Shown piece by piece: positions 17,380 through 26,325 of a stretch of DNA of 64,000 nt. Under the pieces are notes generated by a model. That model saw nothing but the letters and a program-made list of their open reading frames with translations. It had not been told where the DNA came from and ran no database searches. The first letter of the stretch is position 1; the number at the start of each line of letters is the position of its first letter. Source of the DNA: an uncultured Mediterraneibacter sp. (lineage in GTDB: Bacteria > Bacillota > Clostridia > Lachnospirales > Lachnospiraceae); NCBI GenBank assembly GCA_944381495.1, contig CALWLJ010000002.1, positions 62,001-126,000 of the forward strand, written 5' to 3'. A program made the translations under genes and the position numbers.

Positions 17380-18698
17380 AATAACTCTCCTATCAAATCA
17401 TAATCAAGAGCCCCGGTTACCTTCACTCTCGCAAAGTCTCCCGAAAGCAGCTCTTCATCTGTATTAATAAATATCAGTCCGTCTACATTGGGCGCATCCC
17501 GGTAAGTCCGGCCCACATAGGCATTTTCGTCTGCGACCTTTCCCTCGATCATTACAAGGATTTCCCGGCCCACCATCTGCTCAGCCTTGTCAAATGCGAT
17601 CTCCTGCTGCAGTTCCATCAGTTCTGCCTGACGGTCAAGCTTTACCTCCTCGTCGATCTGATCCGCCATCTCCGCCGCAGGCGTTCCTTCTTCCGGTGAA
17701 TAAGTAAATACACCTAACCGGTCAAACTCCATCTCATCGACAAAATCCATCAGCTCCTCATGCTGCTCCTGTGTCTCTCCGGGGAAGCCGGTGATCAGAG
17801 TGGTCCTCAGACAGATATCCGGTATTTCTTGCCTCAGCTTCGTGATAATATCTACCAGCTCCTGTTTCGATGTTCTGCGCCCCATCCGTTTCAAGATCCC
17901 GTCACTTGCATGCTGTATCGGAAGATCAAGATAATGACAGACCTTCTTTTCTTCTTTTATGGTCTGGATCAGTTCATCGGTAATTTCCTCCGGATAGCAG
18001 TACAGGATCCGGATCCAGCGAAGTCCGCTGATCCTGCAGAGCCGGCGGAGCAGCTCCGGCAGTTTTTTCTCTCCGTAGATATCTCTGCCATAGACGGTTG
18101 TCTCCTGAGCCACAAGGATCAGTTCTCTTACTCCCTGCGCGGCCAGATCCTCCGCCTCCCGTACAAGACGTTCCATCGGAATGCTCCGGTAACTTCCTCT
18201 GATCTTCGGAATAATACAGTAGGTACAGTGCTTATCACATCCTTCCGCAATCTTCAGATATGCGAAATGTCCCCCTGTCGTCACCAGACGTTTTGTATCC
18301 GGCAGCGGAAGCGCATTTACATCAGAAAGCATCACAGACCGCTCTCCTGCCAGAGCCCGGTCCACCGCGTCCAGAATCCGGTCAAACGCACTGGCTCCCA
18401 GCACTTCATCCACCTCCGGAATCTCATCCAGGATTTCCTGGCGGTAGCGCTCCGCCAGGCATCCGGTCACGATCAGCGCCTTCACCTTTCCTTCTTTTCT
18501 ATATTCTGCCATTTCAAGTATATTCTGGATGCTCTCTTCCTTGGCATCATGAATGAAACAACAGGTATTGATCACTATGACGTCCGCCTCGGTCTCATCG
18601 TCCGTCATCTGATACCCCCTGGAAGCAAGCATCCCCAGCATAACTTCCGTATCTACCAGGTTCTTGTCGCACCCAAGAGAGATAAACAGTATTTTCAT
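17376..18698 (-). CDS. rimO: Ribosomal protein S12 methylthiotransferase
   Basis: The 440-residue protein starts MKILFISLGCDKNLVDTEVM; GGAGG lies 6 nt before the ATG at 18698. The N-terminal UPF0004 domain carries cluster cysteines in LGCDKN, NTCCFI and TGCLAERY. The radical-SAM motif is CDKHCTYC (C-x3-C-x2-C), and a C-terminal TRAM domain ends the protein. The LGCDKN and MLG sequences favour RimO over MiaB. It adds a methylthio group to Asp of ribosomal protein S12 using two 4Fe-4S clusters and SAM. It leads into pgsA with a 4-nt overlap. Confidence 0.95.
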   Translation of the reverse strand: MKILFISLGCDKNLVDTEVMLGMLASRGYQMTDDETEADVIVINTCCFIHDAKEESIQNILEMAEYRKEGKVKALIVTGCLAERYRQEILDEIPEVDEVLGASAFDRILDAVDRALAGERSVMLSDVNALPLPDTKRLVTTGGHFAYLKIAEGCDKHCTYCIIPKIRGSYRSIPMERLVREAEDLAAQGVRELILVAQETTVYGRDIYGEKKLPELLRRLCRISGLRWIRILYCYPEEITDELIQTIKEEKKVCHYLDLPIQHASDGILKRMGRRTSKQELVDIITKLRQEIPDICLRTTLITGFPGETQEQHEELMDFVDEMEFDRLGVFTYSPEEGTPAAEMADQIDEEVKLDRQAELMELQQEIAFDKAEQMVGREILVMIEGKVADENAYVGRTYRDAPNVDGLIFINTDEELLSGDFARVKVTGALDYDLIGELL

Positions 18699-18731
18699 CT
18701 TCAACCTCCGAATATGTTTTTCCGTATCAGT

Positions 18732-18762
18732 AAAAGGGCAGATACCACTTGTGCATCTGCCC
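18732..18762 (-). terminator. Terminator after rpoZ
   Basis: GGGCAGAT (18736-18743) pairs with ATCTGCCC (18755-18762), followed by TTTTAC on the minus strand. It may be leaky, because rimO starts only 35 nt further on and no clear promoter for it was found. Confidence 0.7.
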
Positions 18763-18768
18763 TGCCTT

Positions 18769-19017
18769 TTACTCTTCTTCCTCTGCGTTCTCAGCCAGAA
18801 TTTTTAATTTTCCCTGATTCAGTTCATCAATTGCGATCGACAGCGGTTTCTCGCCGTCTTTGATGTTAACCAGCGGAATCTCTCCTGCGATCAGCTGTCT
18901 TGCCCTCTTGGATGTGGCCATCACGATTGAGTAGCGGCTGTTTACAATCTTGGATTCGCCTTCCTCCACATCTTTATTAACTACCTTCATCAAATCTGTA
19001 TAAGATGGATGCAGCAT
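18769..19017 (-). CDS. rpoZ: RNA polymerase omega subunit
   Basis: The 82-residue protein MLHPSYTDLMKVVNKD has the omega core SRYSIVMATSKRARQLIAG and the following PLSIAIDELNQGKL. Omega helps assemble and stabilise the beta-prime subunit in RNA polymerase. The gene directly follows gmk, the usual order in Firmicutes (yicC-gmk-rpoZ). The remA gene often found between yicC and gmk is absent. The C-terminus ends in a short acidic tail. A hairpin terminator lies just after the stop. Confidence 0.96.
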   Translation of the reverse strand: MLHPSYTDLMKVVNKDVEEGESKIVNSRYSIVMATSKRARQLIAGEIPLVNIKDGEKPLSIAIDELNQGKLKILAENAEEEE

Positions 19018-19063
19018 ATTTAATCTTCTCCTTTCCTTGCTTCCACCGTTCTTTCGCGGTGTA

Positions 19064-19693
19064 TTACTGTTTCATTCTTTCCAGATCTTCTCTGATCTCT
19101 TCTATAAATCTGCTGTTACGGGAACTTCTGTGGTGCTCTCCCCGGATGATACTGTGCATCTCCTCAACGCACTGATCCAGGTCGTCATTCACGATCAGAT
19201 AATCATAACGGTCCATTCCCAGCGCCTCCTCACAGGCACGGTTCATCCTGGATTCAATAACATCCATGGTCTCCGTCCCCCGTCCCACAAGACGCGCCTT
19301 CAATTCTGATGCAGTGGGCGGTGTAACAAACAGAAGAAGGGTATCCGGAAATGCTTCCTTTACCTTAAGCGCTCCCTGGATCTCGATCTCAAGGATCACA
19401 TCCTTGCCTTCCGCAAGCTTCTCCTCTACATACTTTCTGGGCGTTCCGTAATAATTTTCCACGTATTTAGCATACTCTATCAATTCTTCTTTGGCAATCA
19501 TTTTTTCAAATTCTTCTTTTGTTTTGAAAAAATATTCCCTGCCGTCCATCTCTCCCTCTCTGGGCGTACGGGTAGTTGCCGAAATTGAAAGCGCATAATT
19601 GTCCGGATACTTTGCAAGCAATGCTTTCATCAATGTTCCCTTCCCGGATCCGGAGAAACCGGAAACAACGATCAGGATTCCTTTTTTATCCAT
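19064..19693 (-). CDS. gmk: Guanylate kinase
   Basis: The 209-residue protein starts MDKKGILIVVSGFSGSGKGT. The ATG at 19693 has AGAGGTG 6 nt upstream; a GTG three codons earlier lacks a site. The P-loop is GFSGSGKGT, and the GMP-binding segment includes SISATTRTPREGEMDGREYF. It phosphorylates GMP to GDP and so links purine salvage and synthesis to GTP and (p)ppGpp pools. It lies between yicC and rpoZ in a conserved operon. Length is normal for the family. Confidence 0.97.
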   Translation of the reverse strand: MDKKGILIVVSGFSGSGKGTLMKALLAKYPDNYALSISATTRTPREGEMDGREYFFKTKEEFEKMIAKEELIEYAKYVENYYGTPRKYVEEKLAEGKDVILEIEIQGALKVKEAFPDTLLLFVTPPTASELKARLVGRGTETMDVIESRMNRACEEALGMDRYDYLIVNDDLDQCVEEMHSIIRGEHHRSSRNSRFIEEIREDLERMKQ

Positions 19694-19704
19694 TTCCGTC
19701 ACCT

Positions 19705-20583
19705 CTACTCAATATTCTGGATCTGCTCACGAATCTTTTCGATCTCTGTCTTCAGGCTGATCGCGTGGTCTGAAACACTGATGTCGTTCGCCTTGGACAA
19801 AATCGTATTTGCCTCCCGGTTCATTTCCTGAGCTATAAAGTCAAGCTTCCGGCCGATTCCCTCTTCCTCTTCCAGTGTGTTTCTCATATGGCTGATATGG
19901 CTCTTCAGTCTGACGACTTCTTCGTCTGTACAGATCTTGTCTGCAAAAAGAATAACTTCCGCAGCAATTCTGCTCTCCTCCATCTGAGTATCCGCCAGCA
20001 GCTCATGTACCTTATCCTCCAGCTTAGCGCGGTATTCTGCCACGATCTGAGGCGACCGTTCCTCAATATACCCCACCAGTTCTTCCAGAAGACTCAGCTT
20101 TTCCAGGATATCTTTCTTCAGGTTCTGTCCCTCAGCCGTCCTGGTCTCAACGAACTGTTCGAAAGCTCCTTCCAGAGCCTCTTTCAGACCGTTCCACAGT
20201 TCTTCTTCATCTACAGACTGTTCTTCCATAGTAAATACTTCAGGGAATCTGGCAAGAGTAGAGACACGGACATCGTTCTCCAGTCCGAACTCTTCTTCCA
20301 TCTGTTTTAGATACCTCAGATATTCTCCTGCAAGAACAGAATTGTATTTCACAGAAACCTGTGACTGAGAAGTATCTTCATAAGTAATAAAAATGTCTAC
20401 CTTCCCCCGGGTAGCATAAGATTTCAGAAGTGTCCGGATCCCTGTCTCAAAAAAATTCAGCTTCTTAGGCATCCTGATATTCACATCAAGATATCTGTGG
20501 TTCACGCCTTTCAGCTCTACTGTAAACTTTCTGGAGTCCTTCTGAACCTCGCATCTGCCGAAGCCGGTCATACTCTTTATCAT
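19705..20583 (-). CDS. yicC: YicC/YloC family endoribonuclease
   Basis: The 292-residue protein begins MIKSMTGFGRCEVQ and contains VELKGVNHRYLDVNIRMPKK, both hallmark YicC sequences. A C-terminal DUF1732 region reads KLDFIAQEMNREANTILSKA. Family members in E. coli and B. subtilis are endoribonucleases affecting small RNA and mRNA turnover. It heads the yicC-gmk-rpoZ operon, driven by a promoter in the gap to rqcH. Conserved acidic and His residues of the catalytic region are retained as far as I can judge. Confidence 0.92.
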   Translation of the reverse strand: MIKSMTGFGRCEVQKDSRKFTVELKGVNHRYLDVNIRMPKKLNFFETGIRTLLKSYATRGKVDIFITYEDTSQSQVSVKYNSVLAGEYLRYLKQMEEEFGLENDVRVSTLARFPEVFTMEEQSVDEEELWNGLKEALEGAFEQFVETRTAEGQNLKKDILEKLSLLEELVGYIEERSPQIVAEYRAKLEDKVHELLADTQMEESRIAAEVILFADKICTDEEVVRLKSHISHMRNTLEEEEGIGRKLDFIAQEMNREANTILSKANDISVSDHAISLKTEIEKIREQIQNIE

Positions 20584-20649
20584 ATCTATTCATCCTCTGC
20601 AATAATTGTAGTCACAGTTCTGGCAAATCGGGGTCAGACTGCGACATTC

Positions 20650-20679
20650 ATTATACCTCTTTCTATAGGAAGGGGTCAA
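20650..20679 (-). promoter_or_regulatory. Promoter for yicC-gmk-rpoZ
   Basis: The minus strand has TTGACC (20674-20679), an 18-nt spacer and a perfect TATAAT (20650-20655), about 65 nt upstream of yicC. Confidence 0.7.
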
Positions 20680-20717
20680 CAGGATTTTTTTACGGGTATT
20701 CCACGAAGTCAAAAAGC

Positions 20718-20727
20718 GTGATATAAT
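20718..20727 (+). promoter_or_regulatory. Extended -10 promoter for rqcH
   Basis: The plus strand reads GTGATATAAT, a perfect TATAAT (20722-20727) with the TGn extension. The -35 region is poor, as is usual for extended -10 promoters. The leader to the rqcH start is about 115 nt. Confidence 0.6.
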
Positions 20728-20730
20728 TAA

Positions 20731-20822
20731 GAACGTTCCGCAACGCAAGATGCCCAGTAGACATCTGCTTTGCGCCGAACGGAGTACGTATGACTTGCGA
20801 GTGACTCTTAAAAAAGAGTACT
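20731..20822 (+). promoter_or_regulatory. Structured 5' leader of rqcH
   Basis: Two hairpins fill the leader. The first pairs CGTTC with GAACG, then CGCAA with TTTGCG, and GATG with CATC (about 20733-20780). The second pairs GAGTGACTCTT with AAGAGTACTC (about 20798-20822, one bulge). There is no T run after either, so this is not a plain terminator. It does not match a riboswitch class I know. Confidence 0.4.
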
Positions 20823-20848
20823 CAATCTTAGAAACGAGGATTTTATTT

Positions 20849-22591
20849 ATGGCTTTTGACGGAATTGTCGTGGCGGATCTTGTCCACGAATTGAAAACAC
20901 AGCTGAAAAACGGAAGGATCGCCAAGATCGCACAGCCGGAAAACGACGAGCTGCTCCTGACAGTCAAAACACCGTCCGGGCAGAAGCGGCTCTCGATTTC
21001 GGCGGATGCATCTCTCCCTCTGATTTATCTTACAGACAGGAACAAACCCAGCCCCATCACCGCGCCTAATTTCTGTATGCTTCTGCGCAAGCATATCAGC
21101 AATGGCAGGATCGTAGATGTATGGCAGCCGAAACTGGAGCGTATTATTCATTTTACGATCGAGCATCTGGATGAACTGGGAGATCTGTGCCGGAAGGATC
21201 TGATCGTTGAGATCATGGGCAAGCACAGCAATATTATTTTCTGCACAGAGGACGGACGGATCATAGACAGTATCAAGCATGTGTCTGCACAGATGAGTTC
21301 TGTCCGGGAGGTGCTGCCCGGCCGAGAGTACTTTATACCGGACACCATGCACAAGGCGGATCCGCTGAATGTATCTGAAAAGGAATTTTCCTCTCTCATT
21401 ACAGAAAAGCCTGTGCCCCTTGCGAAAGCAATCTATACCAGCTTTACAGGGATCAGCCCCGTAACCGCAGAGGAGATCTGTTATCTGGCAGGAATGGACT
21501 CCTCCATCCCTGCCAAGGAATATCCGGAAGATGTGCTGCTGCATCTGTACAATCAGTTCCAGATTTATCTCTCCGATGTGAAAGCAGATAATTTCTCCCC
21601 GGCCATCTATTATGACGGCAGGGAGCCGAAAGAATTTTCCGCACTGCCGCTGAGTCATTTTTCCGGTTATACAAGGAAAGAATACAGCTCCATATCCGAA
21701 GTCCTGGAGACCTATTATTCCACACGGAGCCGGATCACCCGCATCCGTCAGAAATCCGCAGATCTGCGCCACGTTGTGCAGACTGCACTGGAGAGAAACC
21801 GGAAGAAATATGACCTTCAACTGCGCCAGCTCCGTGATACGGAAAACCGGGATAAATATAAGATATACGGGGAACTGATCAACACTTACGGCTACGGCGT
21901 GGAGGAAGGAGCGAAAAAACTGGACGCCCTGAATTATTACACGAATGAGATGGTCAGTATTCCTCTGGATCCTGCCAGAACGCCCCAGGAGAACGCACAA
22001 CGCTATTTTGCAAAATATAACAAACAGAAACGTACCTTTGAAGCCCTCTCGGAGCTTTCGGAAGAGACCAAAGAAGAAATCACTTATCTGGAATCCGTCC
22101 AGACCGCTCTTGACATCGCTCTGACAGAGGACGATCTGTCCGGCATAAAAGAGGAGCTGACAGAGGCAGGTTATATTAGGAGGAAATTCACACGAAAAAA
22201 GGCAAAGATTAAAAACACACCGCTCCACTATATTTCCAGTGACGGATATCATATCTACGTGGGGAAAAACAATCTGCAGAACGATGAACTGACCTTCAGC
22301 TTTGCCGCCGGTAACGACTGGTGGTTCCATGCCAAACAGGCGCCCGGCTCCCATGTCATTGTGAAGACCAACGGGGAGGAACTGCCGGACCGTACTTTCG
22401 AGGAAGCGGGAAAGCTTGCAGCCTATTATTCCAGCATGCGGGGCAGCGACAAGGTAGAGATCGACTATGTAGAAAAAAAACACGTAAAGAAACCAAAAGG
22501 AGCAAAACCTGGGTTTGTGGTCTATTATACGAACTACTCGCTGGTAATCGACAGTGATATCACCGGGATCCGGGAAGCGGATGAACAGTAA
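20849..22591 (+). CDS. rqcH: Rqc2/RqcH homologue (NFACT family)
   Basis: The 580-residue protein starts MAFDGIVVADLVHELKTQL; the ATG at 20849 follows GAGG by 9 nt, and the longer frame upstream is leader. The NFACT-N domain covers about residues 1-200, with APNFCMLLRKHI. A coiled-coil middle follows, and a C-terminal NFACT-R (DUF814) domain contains GNDWWFHAKQAPGSHVIVK. RqcH binds 50S subunits obstructed by nascent chains and adds C-terminal alanine tails for degradation. Older annotations call it a fibronectin-binding protein. Its leader RNA is unusually structured. Confidence 0.93.
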   Translation: MAFDGIVVADLVHELKTQLKNGRIAKIAQPENDELLLTVKTPSGQKRLSISADASLPLIYLTDRNKPSPITAPNFCMLLRKHISNGRIVDVWQPKLERIIHFTIEHLDELGDLCRKDLIVEIMGKHSNIIFCTEDGRIIDSIKHVSAQMSSVREVLPGREYFIPDTMHKADPLNVSEKEFSSLITEKPVPLAKAIYTSFTGISPVTAEEICYLAGMDSSIPAKEYPEDVLLHLYNQFQIYLSDVKADNFSPAIYYDGREPKEFSALPLSHFSGYTRKEYSSISEVLETYYSTRSRITRIRQKSADLRHVVQTALERNRKKYDLQLRQLRDTENRDKYKIYGELINTYGYGVEEGAKKLDALNYYTNEMVSIPLDPARTPQENAQRYFAKYNKQKRTFEALSELSEETKEEITYLESVQTALDIALTEDDLSGIKEELTEAGYIRRKFTRKKAKIKNTPLHYISSDGYHIYVGKNNLQNDELTFSFAAGNDWWFHAKQAPGSHVIVKTNGEELPDRTFEEAGKLAAYYSSMRGSDKVEIDYVEKKHVKKPKGAKPGFVVYYTNYSLVIDSDITGIREADEQ

Positions 22592-22659
22592 ACAACCGCA
22601 TATACGTTCAGCGCCGGTACCCGTCGTATGCCCGCTCGTGCGAGCACGGCGGTCGCCCT

Positions 22660-22678
22660 CCGGGCGTATTGCGCAAAA
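22660..22678 (-). repeat. Post-terminator repeat module, copy 2
   Basis: The minus strand reads TTTTGCGCAATACGCCCGG directly after the terminator, then GAGGGCG, giving a small CGCCC/GGGCG hairpin. Copies 1 and 3 are at 1418-1437 and 49698-49716. Confidence 0.6.
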
Positions 22679-22717
22679 GGCCGGAAGAAACTGCAGCGTG
22701 CAGGATCTTCCGGCCTT
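22677..22717. terminator. Bidirectional terminator between rqcH and the DUF815 gene
   Basis: The arms AAGGCCGGAAG (22677-22687) and CTTCCGGCCTT (22707-22717) form a perfect 11-bp stem. T-rich tails lie on both sides, so it can serve both convergent genes. Confidence 0.85.
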
Positions 22718-22765
22718 ATTCTTTTCAGATCGACATAAAATGGATATCTGTTATCCCTGACAAAG

Positions 22766-24064
22766 CTAATCTGTTTTCTGTCCCAGGAGATAGTCAATAA
22801 ACTGCTGAGCCGTTCTTCCCGACAGTCCGCCGTGAGACAGCTCCCATTTGTTTGCCTCCAGGAGCAGCTCCTCCTCCGGCATCTGTATGCCGCCTCTCTG
22901 AGCCAGCACACGTACGATTTCCTGAAACGCCTTCTTATCCGGCGACCCGAAATAGATCGTCACACCGAATCTTGCAACCAGAGACAGCTTCTCCTGCACT
23001 GTATCGTTGGTGTGAAGCTCTTCATCCCGGTCCGCCTTGTCACGGAAGGTCTCCCGGATCAGATGACGTCTGTTAGATGTAGCATAAATCAGCACATTCT
23101 CCGGCTTCTTCTCAAGGCCGCCTTCAATCACTGCCTTCAGATATTTATATTCGATCTCAAACTCCTCAAAAGACAGATCGTCCATATAAATAATGAACTT
23201 ATAATTGCGGTTCTTGATCTGGGCGATCACATCATTCAGGTCCTTGAACTGATGCTTATACACTTCGATCATCCTGAGTCCCTGATCATAATACTGGTTC
23301 AGGATAGCTTTAATGGAAGACGACTTTCCTGTTCCCGCATCACCGAACAGCAGACAGTTGTTTGCCTTTCTTCCCTCCACAAAAGCCTCCGTATTGTCGA
23401 TCAGCTTCTTTTTCGCGATCTCATAGCCTACAAGGTCGTCCAGATGTACATGCGCAATATTGGTGATGGGAACGATTTCCACGTCTCCGCCCTCCGGATG
23501 CTCCACCCGGAATGCCTTGTGAAGTCCCATCCGTCCTACGCCGAACTCCTTGTAGAACTGAGTCACTTTCTTTTTAAAATCTTCTGCATCCTGTGCATTT
23601 CCCAGTATGCGGGAGAGATCGCAGATCCGGTCTCTGACTCTGTGATTGTAGACCTTTCCGCCGCCTTCTACATTCTGATAATCCATAAGGATCTCCAGGC
23701 AGCCGGCTTCCAGAGCATTTTCCATCTCTGAGAAATCATAGTCAAAAAGCTCTTTGAAAATCTCGAAATCGTGCAGCGCCGCAGCATTAATACTGCCCTT
23801 CACCTCTCCCACGATCTCGCAGGCTGTACTGTAGGCATTCTCATCATTTGCCAGCAGATACGTCAGATAGGCATGCCACAGATTTCCCGCAAATCCATGA
23901 CTCTCAGACAGCTCCAGCAGCTGGTTGACACATTCGAAGAGAAGCCCTCTCAGATCTTCCTTATTGTAATAGCTGTTCCCGTAGTTTTCCATCAGGAATG
24001 TCATGTCCTGGAGCAGCTCGCCTCCGTCCATGTTTTTATACAGCATCAGTTCATTGGTACGCAT
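22766..24064 (-). CDS. DUF815 family AAA-type ATPase
   Basis: This 432-residue protein has Walker A LLFGDAGTGKSSSIKA near residue 240 and Walker B FIIYMDDLSFEEFE, followed by IYATSNRRHL (sensor-like). The N-terminal ~190 residues are helical and lack a known motif. DUF815 proteins are AAA-like P-loop ATPases of unknown biological role. The second of two adjacent ATGs is preferred because AGGAGG then stands 6 nt away. It is followed 20 nt upstream by pheA on the same strand and may be cotranscribed with it. Confidence 0.85.
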   Translation of the reverse strand: MRTNELMLYKNMDGGELLQDMTFLMENYGNSYYNKEDLRGLLFECVNQLLELSESHGFAGNLWHAYLTYLLANDENAYSTACEIVGEVKGSINAAALHDFEIFKELFDYDFSEMENALEAGCLEILMDYQNVEGGGKVYNHRVRDRICDLSRILGNAQDAEDFKKKVTQFYKEFGVGRMGLHKAFRVEHPEGGDVEIVPITNIAHVHLDDLVGYEIAKKKLIDNTEAFVEGRKANNCLLFGDAGTGKSSSIKAILNQYYDQGLRMIEVYKHQFKDLNDVIAQIKNRNYKFIIYMDDLSFEEFEIEYKYLKAVIEGGLEKKPENVLIYATSNRRHLIRETFRDKADRDEELHTNDTVQEKLSLVARFGVTIYFGSPDKKAFQEIVRVLAQRGGIQMPEEELLLEANKWELSHGGLSGRTAQQFIDYLLGQKTD

Positions 24065-24087
24065 CATATTCCTCCTTATGCAAGGGC

Positions 24088-25218
24088 TTAGTAGTTGCCC
24101 AGTATCTTCAGATTGGTGGTCTCTTCCCGCAGTCCCCGGATGGCGTTCTTCACCGCAGCATCCTCCATATTCCCGTCAAAATCCACAAAGAACATGTACT
24201 CCCATTTCCTTCCTTCGATGGGTCTGGACTCAATCTTTGTCATGTTCAGATCATTATAAATGAAATGAGACAGAATACGGTAAAGGGAGCCGCTGGTATG
24301 AGGCACTTCAAAACGGATGCTCATCTTGGAGGCATTCTTCAGAAATATCTTCTGATTTGTTACCACGATAAACCGGGTGGAATTATCCGGATCATCGTTG
24401 ATCTGATCTGCCAGCACAGACAGCCCGTATACTTTTGCCGCATATGCGCTGCACACCGCCGCCTGTGAACGATCCTGTTCCTCCAAAACCTTTTTCGCCG
24501 CGATCGCAGTATTTCCCACGCTGATTCTCTGCCAGTCCCCGTGAGCGTCCAGGAACCGCGTAGTCTGCATCAGCGCCTCTGCCTTGGAATAGACCCTCTT
24601 TACTTCTGAAAGATCTGTGCCGGGCAGGCCGGAAAGTGTATTGACAATTGGCAGGATCGTCTCCGCCACGATATAATTTTCAAATTCATCCAGGAGATCG
24701 TACATCTCATTGACCGGTCCGGCCGAAGAGTTCTCAATAGGAAGAACTGCATAATCCGCAGATCCCTCCTCAATGGCTTCCATGGCTTCCCGGAACGTAT
24801 TCACATGGAAACTGTTTACATCTTCCCCGAAATACTGTTTCATGGCGGCCTGTCCATAGGCTCCTTCTGTTCCCTGGAACACCACTCTCGCATTCTTCTT
24901 ATCCAGTTCGTCTACCCGGATAAAAGGCAGTCTGCCCAGAGCGCCGGCCTCGACCAGCTGTTTATACTGCAGCTTCCGGCTCATAGACATGAGCTGCTGA
25001 TATAGTTCCTGTATTCCTTTCTTGTTAAAATCTCCTTCTACCTTGGACGCCACATCCGCCAGCTTTTCATTTTCCCGCTGCCGGTCAAACACCTTACGTC
25101 CGTTTTTTACTTTATATTCTCCAACCTCTTTACAGACTTCCATCCTACGCTGGAAAAGCTCTGTGATCTGGTCGTCAATCTCATCCAACTGTACTCTCAG
25201 TTCTTCCAATGCGGCCAT
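24088..25218 (-). CDS. pheA: Bifunctional chorismate mutase / prephenate dehydratase
   Basis: The 376-residue protein has three domains. An AroQ-type chorismate mutase covers about residues 1-85 (LRVQLDEIDDQITELFQRRM). The prephenate dehydratase core covers about 110-285, with VVFQGTEGAYGQAAMKQYF and the NDDPDNSTRFIVV segment. A C-terminal ACT domain includes TKIESRPIEGRKWEYMFFVD, the phenylalanine-binding motif. It converts chorismate via prephenate to phenylpyruvate and should be feedback-inhibited by phenylalanine. The start has AAGGAG upstream. DAHP synthase lies about 3 kb away. Confidence 0.96.
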   Translation of the reverse strand: MAALEELRVQLDEIDDQITELFQRRMEVCKEVGEYKVKNGRKVFDRQRENEKLADVASKVEGDFNKKGIQELYQQLMSMSRKLQYKQLVEAGALGRLPFIRVDELDKKNARVVFQGTEGAYGQAAMKQYFGEDVNSFHVNTFREAMEAIEEGSADYAVLPIENSSAGPVNEMYDLLDEFENYIVAETILPIVNTLSGLPGTDLSEVKRVYSKAEALMQTTRFLDAHGDWQRISVGNTAIAAKKVLEEQDRSQAAVCSAYAAKVYGLSVLADQINDDPDNSTRFIVVTNQKIFLKNASKMSIRFEVPHTSGSLYRILSHFIYNDLNMTKIESRPIEGRKWEYMFFVDFDGNMEDAAVKNAIRGLREETTNLKILGNY

Positions 25219-25316
25219 CTGTTTTCTCCTTTCGCTGCCTGCTTCTTTTCCTGCAGACTTATGTATTATAATACAATTTCCGTATAAAATCTACGTTTCC
25301 ACCCCATACTTTTTCT

Positions 25317-25703
25317 ATGATGAAAAACAAATTTATTTTATGCGGCACCCTTGGCTGGTGCATGGAAATCATTTTTACCGGTCTGGGATCTCTGAAAAAT
25401 CATGAAACCCGACTGACAGCCCGGACGTCCATCTGGATGTTTCCCATCTATGGCATGGCCTGCTTTCTCACTCCCCTCTGCCAGCTGATGAAAGGCAGGA
25501 ATCTGCTGATTCGCGGGACAGTCTATACTTGCTGCATCTTTGCAGCAGAATACCTGTCAGGCAGCCTCCTGAAACGTCACGGTGCATGCCCCTGGGATTA
25601 CAGTCATGCCAGACTAAATATCAACGGAGTCATCCGACTGGACTATGCACCATTCTGGTTCGGAGCCGGCCTTCTCTTCGAACGACTCCTCAAAGAAAAG
25701 TAA
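25317..25703 (+). CDS. CmpB-like putative ABC transporter permease family protein
   Basis: This 128-residue protein has about four hydrophobic segments, with GTLGWCMEIIFTGLGSL at the N-terminus, WMFPIYGMACFLTPL in the middle and a CPWDYSHARLNINGVIRLDY motif near the C-terminus. The combination of a cysteine-containing GW segment with a WDYS motif fits the PF06541 family. It is annotated as a transporter permease by name only; no ATPase partner is nearby. No clear ribosome-binding site precedes the ATG. A palindromic GTATTATAATAC about 45 nt upstream offers a TATAAT on both strands, shared with pheA. Confidence 0.68.
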   Translation: MMKNKFILCGTLGWCMEIIFTGLGSLKNHETRLTARTSIWMFPIYGMACFLTPLCQLMKGRNLLIRGTVYTCCIFAAEYLSGSLLKRHGACPWDYSHARLNINGVIRLDYAPFWFGAGLLFERLLKEK

Positions 25704-25714
25704 TCCAAGTCCGC

Positions 25715-25743
25715 TTTACAAACTACAGGTTTTAGTATATGAT
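25715..25743 (+). promoter_or_regulatory. Promoter for nitroreductase-pyrB-pyrI
   Basis: TTTACA (25715-25720), a 17-nt spacer and TATGAT (25738-25743), 32 nt before the nitroreductase start. No PyrR-type attenuator was seen. Confidence 0.55.
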
Positions 25744-25775
25744 GAGATGGATAAAATAAAAATGGGAGGTACACT

Positions 25776-26312
25776 ATGAACGCGACAGACTGCATCAGAA
25801 CCCGCAGAAGTATCCGCAGATACAGGCCGGATCCGGTGGATCATTCTCTCATTGATTCTATCGTATCCGAAGCATCTTATTCCCCTTCATGGAAAAATAC
25901 TCAGATCACTCGATACACTGCTGTTGAGGATCCCTCACTCTTAAGAGAGATCGCTGACCGCTTCACCCCTGATTACAATTCAAATATTATCCGACAGGCA
26001 CCTGTGCTGATGGCCGTTACTCTGGTCAAAGGCCGCAGCGGCTTTGAACGTGACGGTTCCTTTTCCACAAAGAAAGGAGACCGCTGGCAGATGTTTGATG
26101 TAGGCGCTGCCTGCCAGACTTTCTGCCTGGCTGCATGGGAACAGGGGCTTGGTACTGTGATCATGGGAATTTTCGATGAGGACGGAATATCGAAGCTCCT
26201 GCAGGTTCCGGAAAATCAGGAGCTGGCGGCGCTGATTGCCCTCGGATGGCCTGATATCGAACCGGAAGCCCCGAAGCGCAAAACTGTGGAGCAGCTGCTC
26301 CGTTACATATAA
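25776..26312 (+). CDS. Nitroreductase family protein
   Basis: This 178-residue protein begins [20 protein letters not shown], the FMN-phosphate-binding opening of the nitroreductase fold. Later segments are [32 protein letters not shown] and ALIALGWPD, also typical. Such enzymes use FMN and NAD(P)H to reduce nitroaromatics, quinones or other acceptors. A good GGAGG site precedes the ATG. The gene lies 13 nt upstream of pyrB on the same strand, so cotranscription with aspartate carbamoyltransferase is likely. A functional link to pyrimidine synthesis is not established. Confidence 0.9.
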   Translation: MNATDCIRTRRSIRRYRPDPVDHSLIDSIVSEASYSPSWKNTQITRYTAVEDPSLLREIADRFTPDYNSNIIRQAPVLMAVTLVKGRSGFERDGSFSTKKGDRWQMFDVGAACQTFCLAAWEQGLGTVIMGIFDEDGISKLLQVPENQELAALIALGWPDIEPEAPKRKTVEQLLRYI

Positions 26313-26325
26313 AAGGAGGTTACTT

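Noticed and set aside
17760-18863. 367-codon plus-strand open frame
   Set aside because: It is antisense to rimO and rpoZ and has no domain or ribosome-binding support.
20843-22483. 546-codon minus-strand open frame
   Set aside because: It lies entirely opposite rqcH, which has clear NFACT domains; the product has no recognisable motif and is a frame shadow.
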